64,000 nucleotides of DNA from an uncultured Lachnospiraceae bacterium (GCA_945868435.1 CAMBLG010000002.1:1-64000), one strand, 5' to 3'. Shown: positions 9,270-18,086, counted from the stretch's first letter. The notes: a model not told the origin generated them from the letters alone. Numbers and translations are program-made.

Positions 9270-9357
9270 ACACTTTTGTGTCCTTGTTTGTTCGCATTAT
9301 ATCAGTACACATTTGTGTCTGTCAAGTGTTTATATAAATTTCTATACACAAATGTGT
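9270..9357. promoter_or_regulatory. Three palindromic operators between xis and the Xre repressor
   Basis: Near-identical 12-bp palindromes at 9270-9281 (ACACTTTTGTGT), 9307-9318 (ACACATTTGTGT) and 9346-9357 (ACACAAATGTGT), with centres 37 and 39 bases apart. The middle one lies between the -35 and -10 boxes of the xis promoter, the left one just downstream of that start, and the right one beside the weak -10 of the Xre gene (TAGAAT, 9368-9373). This is the layout of a lysogeny-type switch in which the Xre protein represses int/xis and itself. Confidence 0.8.
9296..9325 (-). promoter_or_regulatory. Strong xis-int promoter
   Basis: On the minus strand a consensus -35 TTGACA (9320-9325) and a consensus -10 TATAAT (9296-9301), separated by 18 bases. 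The spacer contains the complete middle operator palindrome. It drives xis and int. Confidence 0.85.
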
Positions 9358-9404
9358 CCCGATGTGATAGAATAGGTTTATCAAAACATAAAGGAGCTGT
9401 TTTC

Positions 9405-9944
9405 ATGACTACTGGAGAAAAGATTAAATATTTTCGTAATATGCGTGGAATATCGCAAGAAACGCTCGGTCAGTTGTCCGGCATAAACTCCGCAACCATA
9501 AAGAAATATGAATATGGGATTCGTAATCCCAAGCCAGACCAGCTTTTAAAGATTGCTAATGCATTGGGCATCAGCATTAACATTTTCATGGATTTTGATA
9601 TAGAAACAGTTTCTGATGTATTATCACTACTGTTTAAGTTAGATGACCAAATTGATATGAAATTTGAAGCAGATAAGGATGAGGAAGGCAACTTCAAGCC
9701 AGCTACTGTTAAGCTGTCCTTTAAAAACAATCTCATCAACAAAAAGCTCTGCACCTATATGAAAGCTCTGGAAATTCGTGAAAATATGACAAATGCTAAA
9801 GATGAATATTCAGAAGCAGAGTATGCTGACAGCCTGCAGCACATCAATGAGAATATCGAAGAAATCAAGCAGCACCTGCTTGATGACAGTATGGTTGTCA
9901 AAAAAGGAACTGACAGACTTACCGTGAAAGTTTACCCAAATTAA
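9405..9944 (+). CDS. Xre/Cro-family repressor of the tyrosine-integrase island
   Basis: 179 residues from the ATG at 9405, preceded by AAGGAG; the longer in-frame extension to 9240 would cross the operators and is rejected. Residues 4-60 form an HTH_3 domain (GEKIKYFRNMRGISQETLGQ, then SGINSATIKKYEYG). The C-terminal half is acidic and helical and shows no peptidase motif, so it is not a LexA-type self-cleaving repressor. Divergent from xis-int with three palindromes between, so it probably represses both. Confidence 0.8.
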   Translation: MTTGEKIKYFRNMRGISQETLGQLSGINSATIKKYEYGIRNPKPDQLLKIANALGISINIFMDFDIETVSDVLSLLFKLDDQIDMKFEADKDEEGNFKPATVKLSFKNNLINKKLCTYMKALEIRENMTNAKDEYSEAEYADSLQHINENIEEIKQHLLDDSMVVKKGTDRLTVKVYPN

Positions 9945-9967
9945 TATAAGTAAAGGAGAGTTTTGCT

Positions 9968-10666
9968 ATGGAATATAATATTTATTGTGATGAAAGTTGT
10001 CATTTGCCACACGATAATGTAGATTTAATGGTAATTGGCGGTATTTCATGCCCAAAGGAAAAGGCGGAGTTCATAAACAAAGCAATTCGCGATATCAAGA
10101 TCAAAAATGGTGTATATAAATTTGCTGAAATAAAATGGACCAAAGTATCTGAATCTAAGTACAAAATGTATGAGGAATTAGTGGATTTATTTTTTGATAC
10201 AAGCTACCTCACATTTAGAGCCGTTGTTGCGCTTAATAAATCTCACTTAAATTATGAAAAGTTTCATCTAACCCACGACGACTGGTATCAACGCATATAT
10301 TATTTAACACTTAGAGAAGTTATCGATATCGGTAATGATTACCATATATATGTTGACATTAAAGACACTAAAGGATCGGAAAAAATTGACCAACTAAAAG
10401 ATGTTCTCAACAATGTTGTCGGTTATTTTTATGATGAAACAGTTAAAAACATTCAACTGGTAAGATCAGATCAAATTCAGTTACTTCAATTGGCTGATTT
10501 ATTTATAGGGGCTGTTAGTTATTCCAACCGAGGTTTAAAAGCTAATCCCGCTAAACTGAAACTAATCGAACATATCGAAGAAAAAAGTAACAGAATATTG
10601 ACAAAATCGACACCCAAATCAGAGGAAAAGATTAATATATTTAAGTGGCTACCAAAGGAGGGCTAA
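9968..10666 (+). CDS. DUF3800-family protein
   Basis: 232 residues. The N-terminal IYCDESC followed by MVIGGI is the DUF3800 signature, a predicted RNase H-like fold with acidic residues; a later Asp pair occurs in IYVDIKD and a final DQIQLLQLADLFIGA segment completes the set. The substrate of the family is unknown. It begins 23 bases after the repressor gene with a TAAAGGAGA site and overlaps nothing. A 165-residue partner gene follows 4 bases later. DUF3800 genes are common in phage and island DNA. Confidence 0.75.
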   Translation: MEYNIYCDESCHLPHDNVDLMVIGGISCPKEKAEFINKAIRDIKIKNGVYKFAEIKWTKVSESKYKMYEELVDLFFDTSYLTFRAVVALNKSHLNYEKFHLTHDDWYQRIYYLTLREVIDIGNDYHIYVDIKDTKGSEKIDQLKDVLNNVVGYFYDETVKNIQLVRSDQIQLLQLADLFIGAVSYSNRGLKANPAKLKLIEHIEEKSNRILTKSTPKSEEKINIFKWLPKEG

Positions 10667-10670
10667 TTTG

Positions 10671-11165
10671 ATGAAATGCGATCATATACCTCAGATAATC
10701 GAATATGATTCCTACGATGGCAACTACGAAGAATATGAAAATGATATATATGCTGCTTATCAATCCACTTTTGAAAGTCAAGAGTTTTCCTGGGGCGAAA
10801 AACCTATTCGTCAAAAGAAACATCCTATGTTTAAGGATAAATCTGGAACTTTTTGGCACATTATTTCAAGCGGAGATTCTGAAGAAAGCCGCATACCAGA
10901 CTTCAGAAGATACGAAAGAGTAACTTGGCCTGCATATATATTAAGTTACTGTAAGGACAATTGTGATAAAATCCTTGTATGGAAAAATCAAAGAAAAAAC
11001 AAAACTCGTATTCTTCTTTGGTGTCAAGACATTGATTATTTAGTTGTTCTTGATGAACGAAAAGATTTTTGTCTCTTTTGGACAGCCTATCCTACTACAT
11101 ATTCACATACAAAAGAAAAGCTAATGAAGGAATATACTGAATACTGGAAAAAGCAAGATAAATAA
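10671..11165 (+). CDS. Hypothetical protein paired with the DUF3800 gene
   Basis: 164 residues from the ATG at 10671, with AAAGGAGGG upstream; the TTG at 10668 is less likely. It is soluble, rich in aromatic and charged residues (YDSYDGNYEEYENDIYAAY), and has no motif I recognise. The 4-base gap to the DUF3800 gene indicates co-expression and possibly a functional pair. A strong hairpin terminator follows directly. Confidence 0.6.
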   Translation: MKCDHIPQIIEYDSYDGNYEEYENDIYAAYQSTFESQEFSWGEKPIRQKKHPMFKDKSGTFWHIISSGDSEESRIPDFRRYERVTWPAYILSYCKDNCDKILVWKNQRKNKTRILLWCQDIDYLVVLDERKDFCLFWTAYPTTYSHTKEKLMKEYTEYWKKQDK

Positions 11166-11170
11166 TGCAA

Positions 11171-11197
11171 AAGGCGCTTGCTCAACGCAAGCGCCTT
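11171..11197 (+). terminator. Hairpin terminator after the DUF3800 pair
   Basis: Perfect 10-bp inverted repeat (AAGGCGCTTG, 11171-11180, with 11188-11197) and a 7-base loop, five bases after the stop codon. The following sequence is only moderately T-rich. Confidence 0.65.
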
Positions 11198-11488
11198 CGT
11201 TACTCCTTCTTCCTATAAATGGTAGATGAGCTATAATGTGCACACTAAATAGTATGCAAAAAACTTTTGATATGATACCACTATTTATCAAAAAAGTCAA
11301 TTTCTTTTTTCTACCTTTATTATAAAGAAAATCCAGAAAAAAATCAATAATAACTTTACATTTTTTCTGCTTGACATTTTCAGTGGAATGTTATATTACC
11401 ATATTTCTTCATGTATTGCAACACAAAAAATTCAAAAAAGAATTTCTCCGATATCACTATAAATCAATCTTCAAACATTGCTATAAGT
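11198..11488. other. AT-rich intergenic gap, nothing coding seen
   Basis: About 290 bases between convergent genes with long A and T runs. I see no open frame with a ribosome site, no tRNA and no clear repeat. It could hold island filler or a decayed gene. Confidence 0.4.
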
Positions 11489-12442
11489 TTAATCACCTAA
11501 AAAGCTCTTAATCTCTTCACTAATTCTCTCATACTCATAATCATGTACATAATGTGGGCAGTCCAATTCCATATACTTTCCAGATTCCACTTCTGAAATA
11601 TATTCTTTCGGTATTCTTCTCCATGTCTCTTTATCAAAACCTGTTCCGCCAGTTCCATCAGAAATAAAAAGCAGCATAGCGACCTGCGGTACTCCATTTT
11701 GAGCTACGATCTTCGCATTTTCCTTAATGCTCTTAGCTTCATTAATCATTGTTTCTGTTGCCGTTCTGTTATAAAAAATAGCTCGATAAATATTCTTCTC
11801 ATCCTCAGTAAGTGTTCCGTATTTTATTGCATCGCTTTCTGCTAATCCTGGAATTACTCTGGTAATTCCTAAATCAGCTGCACATTGTCCAAGTTTCATC
11901 AATGGTATATTTATTTTCATGCTCTCGTAATATTCCGGCACAGCCATATCTAAACCTATAATTGCTTCAATTTCATCTGGATACTTCTGTGCCCAATATA
12001 GAGCTTCTATTCCAGACATAGAATGTGGACATAAAACATATGGACCTTCAATCCCTGCTTTATTCAAAGCTAATCTCGTTTCAGATAATACAGTCTGTAT
12101 ATTTCTGTCTTCATCAACAACATCACTATATCCATATCCAAATTTTTCAACCACAACAATTCTATAATCGTCACTCAACAACGAATATAAAGATTTAAAA
12201 TCCAGAATAGGAGAGCATGTTCCAGCTCCCGATAAAAAAACAAGTGTTTTTGAACCGCTCCCTTCCACATATATGCTCATATTATTTTCATTTATATCAA
12301 TAAGCTGTCCTAATGGCTCTCTCAATTTTTTCTCTGCCTTAAGGCTATACCGATGATAAACAAAGCAAATCAAAATTAAAATAACAATAATTGCTACTAT
12401 CCATAATAATACCCGCAATATTGTTTTAGCTCTTTTTTTCAT
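11489..12442 (-). CDS. Membrane-anchored alpha/beta hydrolase
   Basis: 317 residues from the ATG at 12442; a longer frame begins at a TTG. A basic N-terminus and one transmembrane helix (about 8-30) anchor a soluble alpha/beta-hydrolase domain. The oxyanion strand VFLSGAGTCS, the nucleophile elbow in CPHSMSGIEA (S-x-S-x-G instead of the usual G-x-S-x-G) and a C-terminal CPHYVH for the catalytic His are visible. It belongs to the AT-rich island next to guaA. The substrate is unknown; an esterase or peptidase-like role is plausible. Confidence 0.7.
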   Translation of the reverse strand: MKKRAKTILRVLLWIVAIIVILILICFVYHRYSLKAEKKLREPLGQLIDINENNMSIYVEGSGSKTLVFLSGAGTCSPILDFKSLYSLLSDDYRIVVVEKFGYGYSDVVDEDRNIQTVLSETRLALNKAGIEGPYVLCPHSMSGIEALYWAQKYPDEIEAIIGLDMAVPEYYESMKINIPLMKLGQCAADLGITRVIPGLAESDAIKYGTLTEDEKNIYRAIFYNRTATETMINEAKSIKENAKIVAQNGVPQVAMLLFISDGTGGTGFDKETWRRIPKEYISEVESGKYMELDCPHYVHDYEYERISEEIKSFLGD

Positions 12443-12495
12443 TATCTTTACATATCCCTCCTGAAATAAAAACGGCAATACAAATAATAATTACC

Positions 12496-12663
12496 TTACA
12501 CACTAGTAAAACAAAGAGATTTCCACCAACTGAAATTTGCGATAACGCATGTGTCTCTTTCTTTATGTTTGCAAAACACCCACTTGCCATTGCTCTGTGA
12601 GATGATTACTGCAAATTTTAATAATGAATCATCCACTGAATCATAAAACTTGACTTCTAGCAT
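12496..12663 (-). pseudogene. N-terminal fragment of a NUDIX hydrolase
   Basis: 55 codons from an ATG with GGAGAAGGG upstream. The first ~43 residues (EVKFYDSVDDSLLKFAVII, then KWVFCKHKERDT) read like the start of a NUDIX hydrolase. At the point where the NUDIX box (GGHxExGE) should follow, the sequence switches to CVIANFSWWKSLCF and stops. The catalytic motif is absent, so this is a truncated gene. An intact, different NUDIX gene lies 30 bases upstream. Confidence 0.65.
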
Positions 12664-12693
12664 ATCTCTTTTCCCTTCTCCACATAAATCCAA

Positions 12694-13176
12694 TTAAATC
12701 TGCTTTGAAACAAAATGTACAATTTCTTTCCCCGGCTCAAGAATATATGGTATCAACTCCAAAGGATATACCTTAGTACTTTTCTTTAAATCCTCTAGCG
12801 GAACCCAGCAGAAATCCAAATCAATTCTCTCATTATCCAGCTCATCATATCCATGAAACACTCCATCTAATGGAATATTATCATCGACCAGATGCACATT
12901 ATAATATAAGCTTATCTGATGACACGGTCTTTTACCCCATGGAAAATAGATTTCACCTATTGCCAATAGATTATCTACCTCTATCTTAGCGTGAAGCTCT
13001 TCTTCAAATTCTCTTTTTAGCGTTTCCATACTTGTTTCCATCGCTGCTACATGTCCGCCAATAATTGCATAATCGTCATTTTTCGGACGCTGTAACAGAA
13101 TTTTTCCTTCATGTATCAATATACCGCCAACTCTGTATGAAAACACAAAATCATCATTTTTAAATAGAATATCCAT
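12694..13176 (-). CDS. NUDIX hydrolase
   Basis: 160 residues; ATG at 13176 chosen for the GGAGGCGATTAT leader. The NUDIX box reads GGHVAAMETSMETLKREFEE followed by EL, matching GX5EX7REUXEEXGU except for the final Gly. NUDIX enzymes hydrolyse nucleoside diphosphates linked to another moiety; the substrate here is unknown. It resembles the NUDIX gene at 25431-25919 (both start with a short acidic N-terminus and a YR(V/T)GGILI strand), so the two islands draw on a related gene pool. Confidence 0.85.
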   Translation of the reverse strand: MDILFKNDDFVFSYRVGGILIHEGKILLQRPKNDDYAIIGGHVAAMETSMETLKREFEEELHAKIEVDNLLAIGEIYFPWGKRPCHQISLYYNVHLVDDNIPLDGVFHGYDELDNERIDLDFCWVPLEDLKKSTKVYPLELIPYILEPGKEIVHFVSKQI

Positions 13177-13267
13177 ATAATCGCCTCCAATCATTACATA
13201 CTATTACATATTCCCTAATCATTACTCCGCCCACAAATAGAGCCAAAGCAGAGCCATTCGATAAAAC

Positions 13268-13307
13268 AAATGCCGGAAACCCGCATAAATACAGGCTTTC
13301 GGCATTT
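13268..13307 (-). terminator. Terminator downstream of guaA
   Basis: Imperfect 14-bp inverted repeat (13268-13281 with 13294-13307) around AAATGCCG, ending on the minus strand in TTTGTTTT. Located 8 bases after the guaA stop. Confidence 0.7.
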
Positions 13308-13314
13308 TAGTCCG

Positions 13315-14946
13315 TTATTCAAACTCAATCGTCCCCGGTGGCTTACTGGTCAGATCATAGAATACGCGATTGACCCCCTTCACCTCGTTGATGATCCGGC
13401 TCATCACAGTCTGCAGCACCTCGAATGGAATCTCGGCCGCCTCGGCGGTCATGAAGTCTACTGTGGTGACAGCGCGCAACGCCACGGCGTAGTCGTAGGT
13501 TCTCTCGTCACCCATGACACCGACGGAACGCATATTGGTGAGGGCGGCAAAATACTGATTTGGCATCCAGGATGGAGTTTTTCCGTTTTCCTGTTTGTAA
13601 GCTTCCACAGCCTTGTCCACTTCCTCTCGGTAAATGGCATCGGCGTCCTGCACGATGCGCACCTTCTCGGCGGTAACTTCGCCGATGATACGGATGCCAA
13701 GTCCCGGGCCTGGGAACGGCTGGCGGAATACGAGGCGTTCCGGAATTCCAAGTTCAAGGCCGGCCTTGCGCACCTCATCCTTGAACAGGTTGCGGAGCGG
13801 CTCGATAATTTCCTTGAAATCAACGAAATCCGGCAAACCGCCCACATTGTGGTGGGACTTGATGACAGCGGACTCGCCGCCTAAGCCGGATTCTACCACA
13901 TCCGGGTAGATGGTGCCCTGTGCCAGGAAGTCAACGGCGCCGATCTTCTTCGCCTCTTCCTCGAACACGCGGATGAACTCCTCTCCGATGATCTTGCGCT
14001 TCTGCTCCGGCTCTGTGACGTCTGCAAGCTTACTGTAGTAGCGCTCCTGCGCGTTGACGCGGATAAAGTTCAGATCAAAATCGCCATCCGGGCCAAAAAC
14101 CGCTTCCACCTCATCGCCCTCATCCTTGCGGAGCAGACCATGGTCTACGAATACACAGGTCAACTGCTTGCCGATAGCTCTGGACAAAAGGCCTGCTGCA
14201 ACAGAGGAATCCACACCGCCGGACAGTGCAAGAAGCACTTTGCCATCGCCAACTTTCTTGCGGATTTCTTCGATGGAATTCTCCACGAAGGAGTCCATGC
14301 GCCAGGTTCCCTCACATCTACAGACACCTCGCACGAAGTTGTACAGCATCTTACTTCCCTCAATGGTGTGCAGCACCTCCGGGTGGAACTGTATCGCATA
14401 GAGCTTCTTGTCCGCATTTTCCGCAGCCGCAACCGGACAGTCTGCCGTGTGTGCGACAATGCGAAAATCCGGTGCTGCCTTGCTGATATAGTCGAAATGG
14501 CTCATCCAGCAGATAGTTGTGTTGGTGTCGGTCTCATGATCCGGACAGGTCTTTCCAGCAACCGCGCCGGATACCGGCGCTCCAATCCCTTCAAAAAGCG
14601 GAGACGACGGATCGATGAACACCTCTGTCTTCCCGTATTCGCGCACAGGCGCCTTTTCCACCTTGCCTCCGAGAATGTGATTCATAAGCTGTGCTCCGTA
14701 GCACAGTCCCAGCACCGGAATTCCCAGTTCGAATAATTCTTTGGTATATGTCGGGGAATCCGCCTCGTAGCAGCTGTTCGGGCCGCCGGTAAGGATGATG
14801 CCCTTCGGATTCATTTCCTTGATCTGGTCGATGGGTGTACGATATGAATAAATCTCACAGTACACGTTGCACTCGCGGACGCGGCGTGCAACCAGCTGAT
14901 TATACTGACCGCCAAAGTCAATGACGATGACTTTTTCCTGATCCAT
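13315..14946 (-). CDS. guaA: GMP synthase (glutamine-hydrolysing)
   Basis: 543 residues, somewhat longer than the usual ~515-525. It converts XMP to GMP with ATP and glutamine. The class I glutaminase domain has Cys82 in GLCYGAQLM and His in AIQFHPE. The ATP pyrophosphatase domain has the P-loop [12 protein letters not shown] (about 235). The C-terminal dimerisation domain ends in the conserved [16 protein letters not shown] precedes the ATG. Its 3' end is a known integration hot spot for islands in other bacteria, and an island adjoins it here. Confidence 0.97.
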   Translation of the reverse strand: MDQEKVIVIDFGGQYNQLVARRVRECNVYCEIYSYRTPIDQIKEMNPKGIILTGGPNSCYEADSPTYTKELFELGIPVLGLCYGAQLMNHILGGKVEKAPVREYGKTEVFIDPSSPLFEGIGAPVSGAVAGKTCPDHETDTNTTICWMSHFDYISKAAPDFRIVAHTADCPVAAAENADKKLYAIQFHPEVLHTIEGSKMLYNFVRGVCRCEGTWRMDSFVENSIEEIRKKVGDGKVLLALSGGVDSSVAAGLLSRAIGKQLTCVFVDHGLLRKDEGDEVEAVFGPDGDFDLNFIRVNAQERYYSKLADVTEPEQKRKIIGEEFIRVFEEEAKKIGAVDFLAQGTIYPDVVESGLGGESAVIKSHHNVGGLPDFVDFKEIIEPLRNLFKDEVRKAGLELGIPERLVFRQPFPGPGLGIRIIGEVTAEKVRIVQDADAIYREEVDKAVEAYKQENGKTPSWMPNQYFAALTNMRSVGVMGDERTYDYAVALRAVTTVDFMTAEAAEIPFEVLQTVMSRIINEVKGVNRVFYDLTSKPPGTIEFE

Positions 14947-15093
14947 TTGTCGTTCCTCCTATGTTCTTTGTCAAAATGTCGCAGCTAAACCGCTACGGCA
15001 GAACTATTATATGATACACAAACTGCTCATGTCTGAGAGGGTTAATCGTCATTGCTCTTATTGCATGAACAAACGATTTCTGACCCTTGTATC

Positions 15094-15122
15094 ATTATAT
15101 TAGACAACCGTACATTTTACAA
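15094..15122 (-). promoter_or_regulatory. Promoter of guaA
   Basis: Minus strand TTGTAA (15117-15122), 17-base spacer, TATAAT (15094-15099). Lies between the hydrolase stop (15148) and guaA (14946), giving a leader of about 140 bases. I looked for a purine riboswitch in this leader and did not see its conserved core. Confidence 0.75.
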
Positions 15123-15147
15123 GCGGGTTTTGCTTACCGCTTTGTCT

Positions 15148-16047
15148 CTACCCCAAAAAAGCGACAATATCCGCGATTACCTGATCCCTGCCATCCTCAT
15201 TCAGAAGCTCGTGCCGCATATGCGTATAAACGTTGGTTCGCAGATTCTGAAAACCGGCTTCCTTAAGCACCCGGATACTGTCAGCTGCTCCCTTGTGAAA
15301 GCCCGTAGATGGATCATCCTCTCCCCGAATGAGAAGCAGCGGGAGGTCCGCATTGACCGCCGTGTAATTCTTTGGCGAAGACATCCCCCGAACCAGTCGA
15401 AACAGATCCCGAAACGCCGACACCTTGAATCCATGTCCGCAATAGTTGTCCGCCATGTAGGTTTGGATATTCTCCTCATTGTAGCTCAGCCAGTCCAGCT
15501 CAGTTTTCGGATTTTGGATGGTCTTATTAAAGCCTCCGATCGCCACAGACTGCACCAGCTTGGAGTAATAGGTCTGTCCACGGAGTGCACCGATCACATT
15601 GCACAGAAAAATGACAACGCCCGTGGTGACGCTGCCCGGGTTGTAAGGGAAGCCGGACAGTATGACTTTTTCGTAGCGATCCGAGTGGGTACGCAACAGG
15701 TTTCTGGTAATAATCGTTCCCATGGAGTGGCTGAAAATGATAACCTTGTCAACGCCAAACCGTGACTTTATGTACTCCGTGATCTGTTCCTGATCGGACA
15801 GTAAATACTGATACCCGTCCTTCTCTTTGAAAAAGCCCAGCATCGGTGCATTGGTTCCGTGTCCTCTCATGTCGGAGCTGATGACCGCATAGCCCGCTTC
15901 GTTTAATTTCCGGGCAAAGTCATCATAGCGCTCCTTATGTTCTTCCATGCCATGAATGAGCTGCACGTATCCCTTGGCACTCTCCACCGGAAATACGCTA
16001 AGACTCAGTTCATAGCCGTCTCTTGCTGTAAGTGTTACAGATTCCAT
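15148..16047 (-). CDS. Monoacylglycerol lipase/lysophospholipase-like hydrolase
   Basis: 299 residues from the ATG at 16047 (AGAGG eight bases upstream). Serine hydrolase of the Hydrolase_4 type: the oxyanion turn in VQLIHGMEEH, a SSDMRGHG motif, nucleophile elbow IIFSHSMGTII, catalytic Asp in IRGEDDPS and His in YTHMRHELL. It probably cleaves glycerol esters or lysophospholipids. No signal peptide. It follows the 3' part of spoIIID in the same direction; in the uninterrupted chromosome it would lie downstream of spoIIID. Confidence 0.85.
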   Translation of the reverse strand: MESVTLTARDGYELSLSVFPVESAKGYVQLIHGMEEHKERYDDFARKLNEAGYAVISSDMRGHGTNAPMLGFFKEKDGYQYLLSDQEQITEYIKSRFGVDKVIIFSHSMGTIITRNLLRTHSDRYEKVILSGFPYNPGSVTTGVVIFLCNVIGALRGQTYYSKLVQSVAIGGFNKTIQNPKTELDWLSYNEENIQTYMADNYCGHGFKVSAFRDLFRLVRGMSSPKNYTAVNADLPLLLIRGEDDPSTGFHKGAADSIRVLKEAGFQNLRTNVYTHMRHELLNEDGRDQVIADIVAFLG

Positions 16048-16152
16048 TGTGATACCTCTTCTCTTGTGTGTATTCCCCATATCGCTCTCCGCCATTTCAG
16101 AAAGTCTATATTAGCATAAGTATAACAAAAAAGGCATAGTTCCCGCAATACA

Positions 16153-16293
16153 TCAGCTCTGATGATGCGCATATTTTTCTTTCGTAGCCATTCCACCGCG
16201 GATATGACGCTCGGACTTGTTGATGTCCAGCACCTTTCTGGTCTCACTGGCCAGTGTGGGATTCACCTGCTCCAACCGCTCGGTCACGTCCTT
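16153..16293 (-). pseudogene. spoIIID: 3' part of spoIIID, separated by the element
   Basis: 46 codons plus TGA in the spoIIID frame, starting right after the 9-bp repeat. It reads KDVTERLEQVNP, then ASETRKVLDINKSERHIRGG and MATKEKY. These are the conserved second half of SpoIIID (compare the DLTERLPEINP and RHLRGG motifs of Bacillus SpoIIID). This basic C-terminal part contributes DNA binding in the family. It has no start of its own. The frame joins exactly, at the AAG after CAT, to the 5' part at 28044-28157. Confidence 0.92.
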
Positions 16294-17977
16294 ATGTACG
16301 GTTGTTGGTATTGGGAATGGTTTTATTTGTGATTACGGTTGTATTTGTTTTACCAGTTGCTTTAGTGTTTATTTTGACTTTTGTTTTACTGGTTTCTTTT
16401 GCTTCTTGGCTATCTTCTTGATGGTCGCCTCTGTTTTCCTCTTTGTTTTCGTATCCATCAATCAAGACGGTTTCGTCTAGTCCTAAGTCCCCGATAAGGC
16501 GCAGATAAATATCCACGTTACCATCCTTGTCCACTTCAATTTTCTGAATCAGGCGTTTTAGTTGAGTGTTGGTCATTTCGTGAACATCCGTAATATCTTC
16601 CATCTGCTTGAAGGTACTGTTAAGAATGGCTTCCAACTGCTCTCCTTTGGTCAGATGATAGGACACCATTTTCAGTTCATTTTCCAATCTATCAATCTCT
16701 TTTCTCATGCCACCGATTTTCTCATTCAATTCCTCTCTGGAAATCAAATCATCGGTGTACATATCCATATATTTCTCACGGGCCTTGCGCAGCTTGTTAA
16801 GTTCAGCGTTCAGTTCATTTTCATACTCGATGTTTTCGTCTTTGGCTTTATACACTCGTTGGAATTCTCTGATCACATGGTCGATTACTTTTTTCTTTTT
16901 GCTGAGAACATCCTGAAAATACTCCTGCAATACCTGAATCAGTTCTTCCTCATCCACAGTTACTGCATTCGGGCAGCTATCCGCACCACGACCATTGTGA
17001 CCGGAGCACACCCACCGGACATAAGTATTTTTATACTGACGGACAGTTCTGCGGAAGGACCAACCGCAATCCTTGCACTTAATTAGGGTAGAAAATAAAT
17101 ACTTGTTGCTCTGGCGTTCATGAGTAAGTTTAAAAGAATCATGACGACCTTTCAAAATATCCTGAGCCTTATCAAAAGTTTCATCATCAATAATACGAAG
17201 TTCCGGTCTGACTGTTACTAGCCATTCCGATTCATCTTTTTCTTTTCTCTGCCCGGTCAGGAAATCTGCAATTTCTTCTTTGCCGTTAATAATCTTTCCG
17301 GTATATATCTCATTGGTCAGAATACGGCATATAGAATTCTGGCTCCAGTTATTTCCTCGTTTTGTTTTGACTCCACGTTCATTAAGCATGTTTGCAATCT
17401 TCGCACCACCAAAGCCTTCTTCTGTGTACCACTCATACATCTGACGGATAACTTTTGCCTCTTCTTCATTGATAGATAGATTGAAATAATCACCAATGGT
17501 TTTATCGTATCCGTAAACAATGTTTGGAACTCGACCTTTTTCTGCATTCATCTTCTTACCAAATTTGATACGCTTAGAAGTGTTCGCACTTTCCTCTTGG
17601 GCTAATGCACCGAAGATAGTTAATACAAATTCAGAGTTACCCATGCTAGTCATGTTAGCAGTAAGGAACTGTGTCTCGATACCAAGCGCTTTCAGCTTAC
17701 GAACACTCTGTAATAAATCAACGGTATTTCTGGCAAAACGGGAAATATCCTTTACCACAACCATATCAAATAATCCTTTTTCAGCATCTGCAAGCATACG
17801 CTGGAATTCCTTACGATTCTTGATTTTGGTTCCGGAAATACCTTCATCTGCATATAATTTAATAAGGTTGTCCCCCGTACGTTTTGTATACTCCAAGAAA
17901 AACTCTTTCTGAGTCTCTAAGCTGTTGAGCTGATCTTCTTTATCTGTGGAAACTCGGCAGTATGCTGCGATGTTCAT
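16292..17977 (-). CDS. Large serine recombinase of the spoIIID element
   Basis: 561 residues from the ATG at 17977 (AGAAAGG upstream; the TTG at 17986 is less likely). Resolvase domain with nucleophile Ser10 in AYCRVSTDKEDQ and VVKDISRFARN, recombinase domain (about 160-270), zinc-ribbon with IKCKDCGWSF and WVCSGHNG, coiled-coil, then a Thr/Lys/Asn-rich tail. It is the expected enzyme for excision and integration, like SpoIVCA of skin. Its last codons run into the att core, and its TAA is completed by host spoIIID bases. In the excised circle the frame would continue 18 codons. Confidence 0.93.
   Translation of the reverse strand: MNIAAYCRVSTDKEDQLNSLETQKEFFLEYTKRTGDNLIKLYADEGISGTKIKNRKEFQRMLADAEKGLFDMVVVKDISRFARNTVDLLQSVRKLKALGIETQFLTANMTSMGNSEFVLTIFGALAQEESANTSKRIKFGKKMNAEKGRVPNIVYGYDKTIGDYFNLSINEEEAKVIRQMYEWYTEEGFGGAKIANMLNERGVKTKRGNNWSQNSICRILTNEIYTGKIINGKEEIADFLTGQRKEKDESEWLVTVRPELRIIDDETFDKAQDILKGRHDSFKLTHERQSNKYLFSTLIKCKDCGWSFRRTVRQYKNTYVRWVCSGHNGRGADSCPNAVTVDEEELIQVLQEYFQDVLSKKKKVIDHVIREFQRVYKAKDENIEYENELNAELNKLRKAREKYMDMYTDDLISREELNEKIGGMRKEIDRLENELKMVSYHLTKGEQLEAILNSTFKQMEDITDVHEMTNTQLKRLIQKIEVDKDGNVDIYLRLIGDLGLDETVLIDGYENKEENRGDHQEDSQEAKETSKTKVKINTKATGKTNTTVITNKTIPNTNNRT
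16294..16322. other. Attachment site, recombinase end of the element
   Basis: Contains the 9-bp core ATGTACGGT (16294-16302) and the arm GGGAATGGTT (16313-16322). The arm is the inverted copy of 28019-28028 at the opposite end. The left of the core is host spoIIID. Confidence 0.85.
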
Positions 17978-17989
17978 GTTTATCAACCT

Positions 17990-18017
17990 TTCTGTTAGAG
18001 TTGTTACGTTCTGTTAG
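17990..18017. repeat. Direct repeats in the recombinase leader
   Basis: Two copies of TTCTGTTAG (17990-17998 and 18009-18017), 19 bases apart, between the recombinase promoter and its start codon. Roughly two helical turns of spacing suggests a protein-binding site, perhaps a regulator of recombinase expression. Confidence 0.45.
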
Positions 18018-18021
18018 GACT

Positions 18022-18049
18022 ATTATACCCCTTTTGCAGAATAAAACAA
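18022..18049 (-). promoter_or_regulatory. Putative promoter of the serine recombinase
   Basis: Minus strand TTGTTT (18044-18049), 16-base spacer, TATAAT (18022-18027). It looks like a vegetative sigma-A promoter; I did not see an evident sigma-E or sigma-K sequence here. Confidence 0.6.
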
Positions 18050-18083
18050 TAAGAACTTCTGGTTTACCCCAGAAGTTCCTATT
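18048..18083 (-). terminator. Terminator of the SIR2-STAND gene
   Basis: Perfect 10-bp inverted repeat GAACTTCTGG (18053-18062 with 18069-18078), extended by AATA/TATT, followed on the minus strand by ATTGTTTTATT. It starts 4 bases after the stop codon and overlaps the -35 of the recombinase promoter. Confidence 0.7.
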
Positions 18084-18086
18084 GTT

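Noticed and set aside
13270-13884. Long plus-strand frame inside guaA
   Set aside because: It is antisense to a fully conserved guaA and has no ribosome site.
14947-15147. Purine riboswitch upstream of guaA
   Set aside because: The ~140-base leader was read for the conserved loops of a purine aptamer; none was seen.
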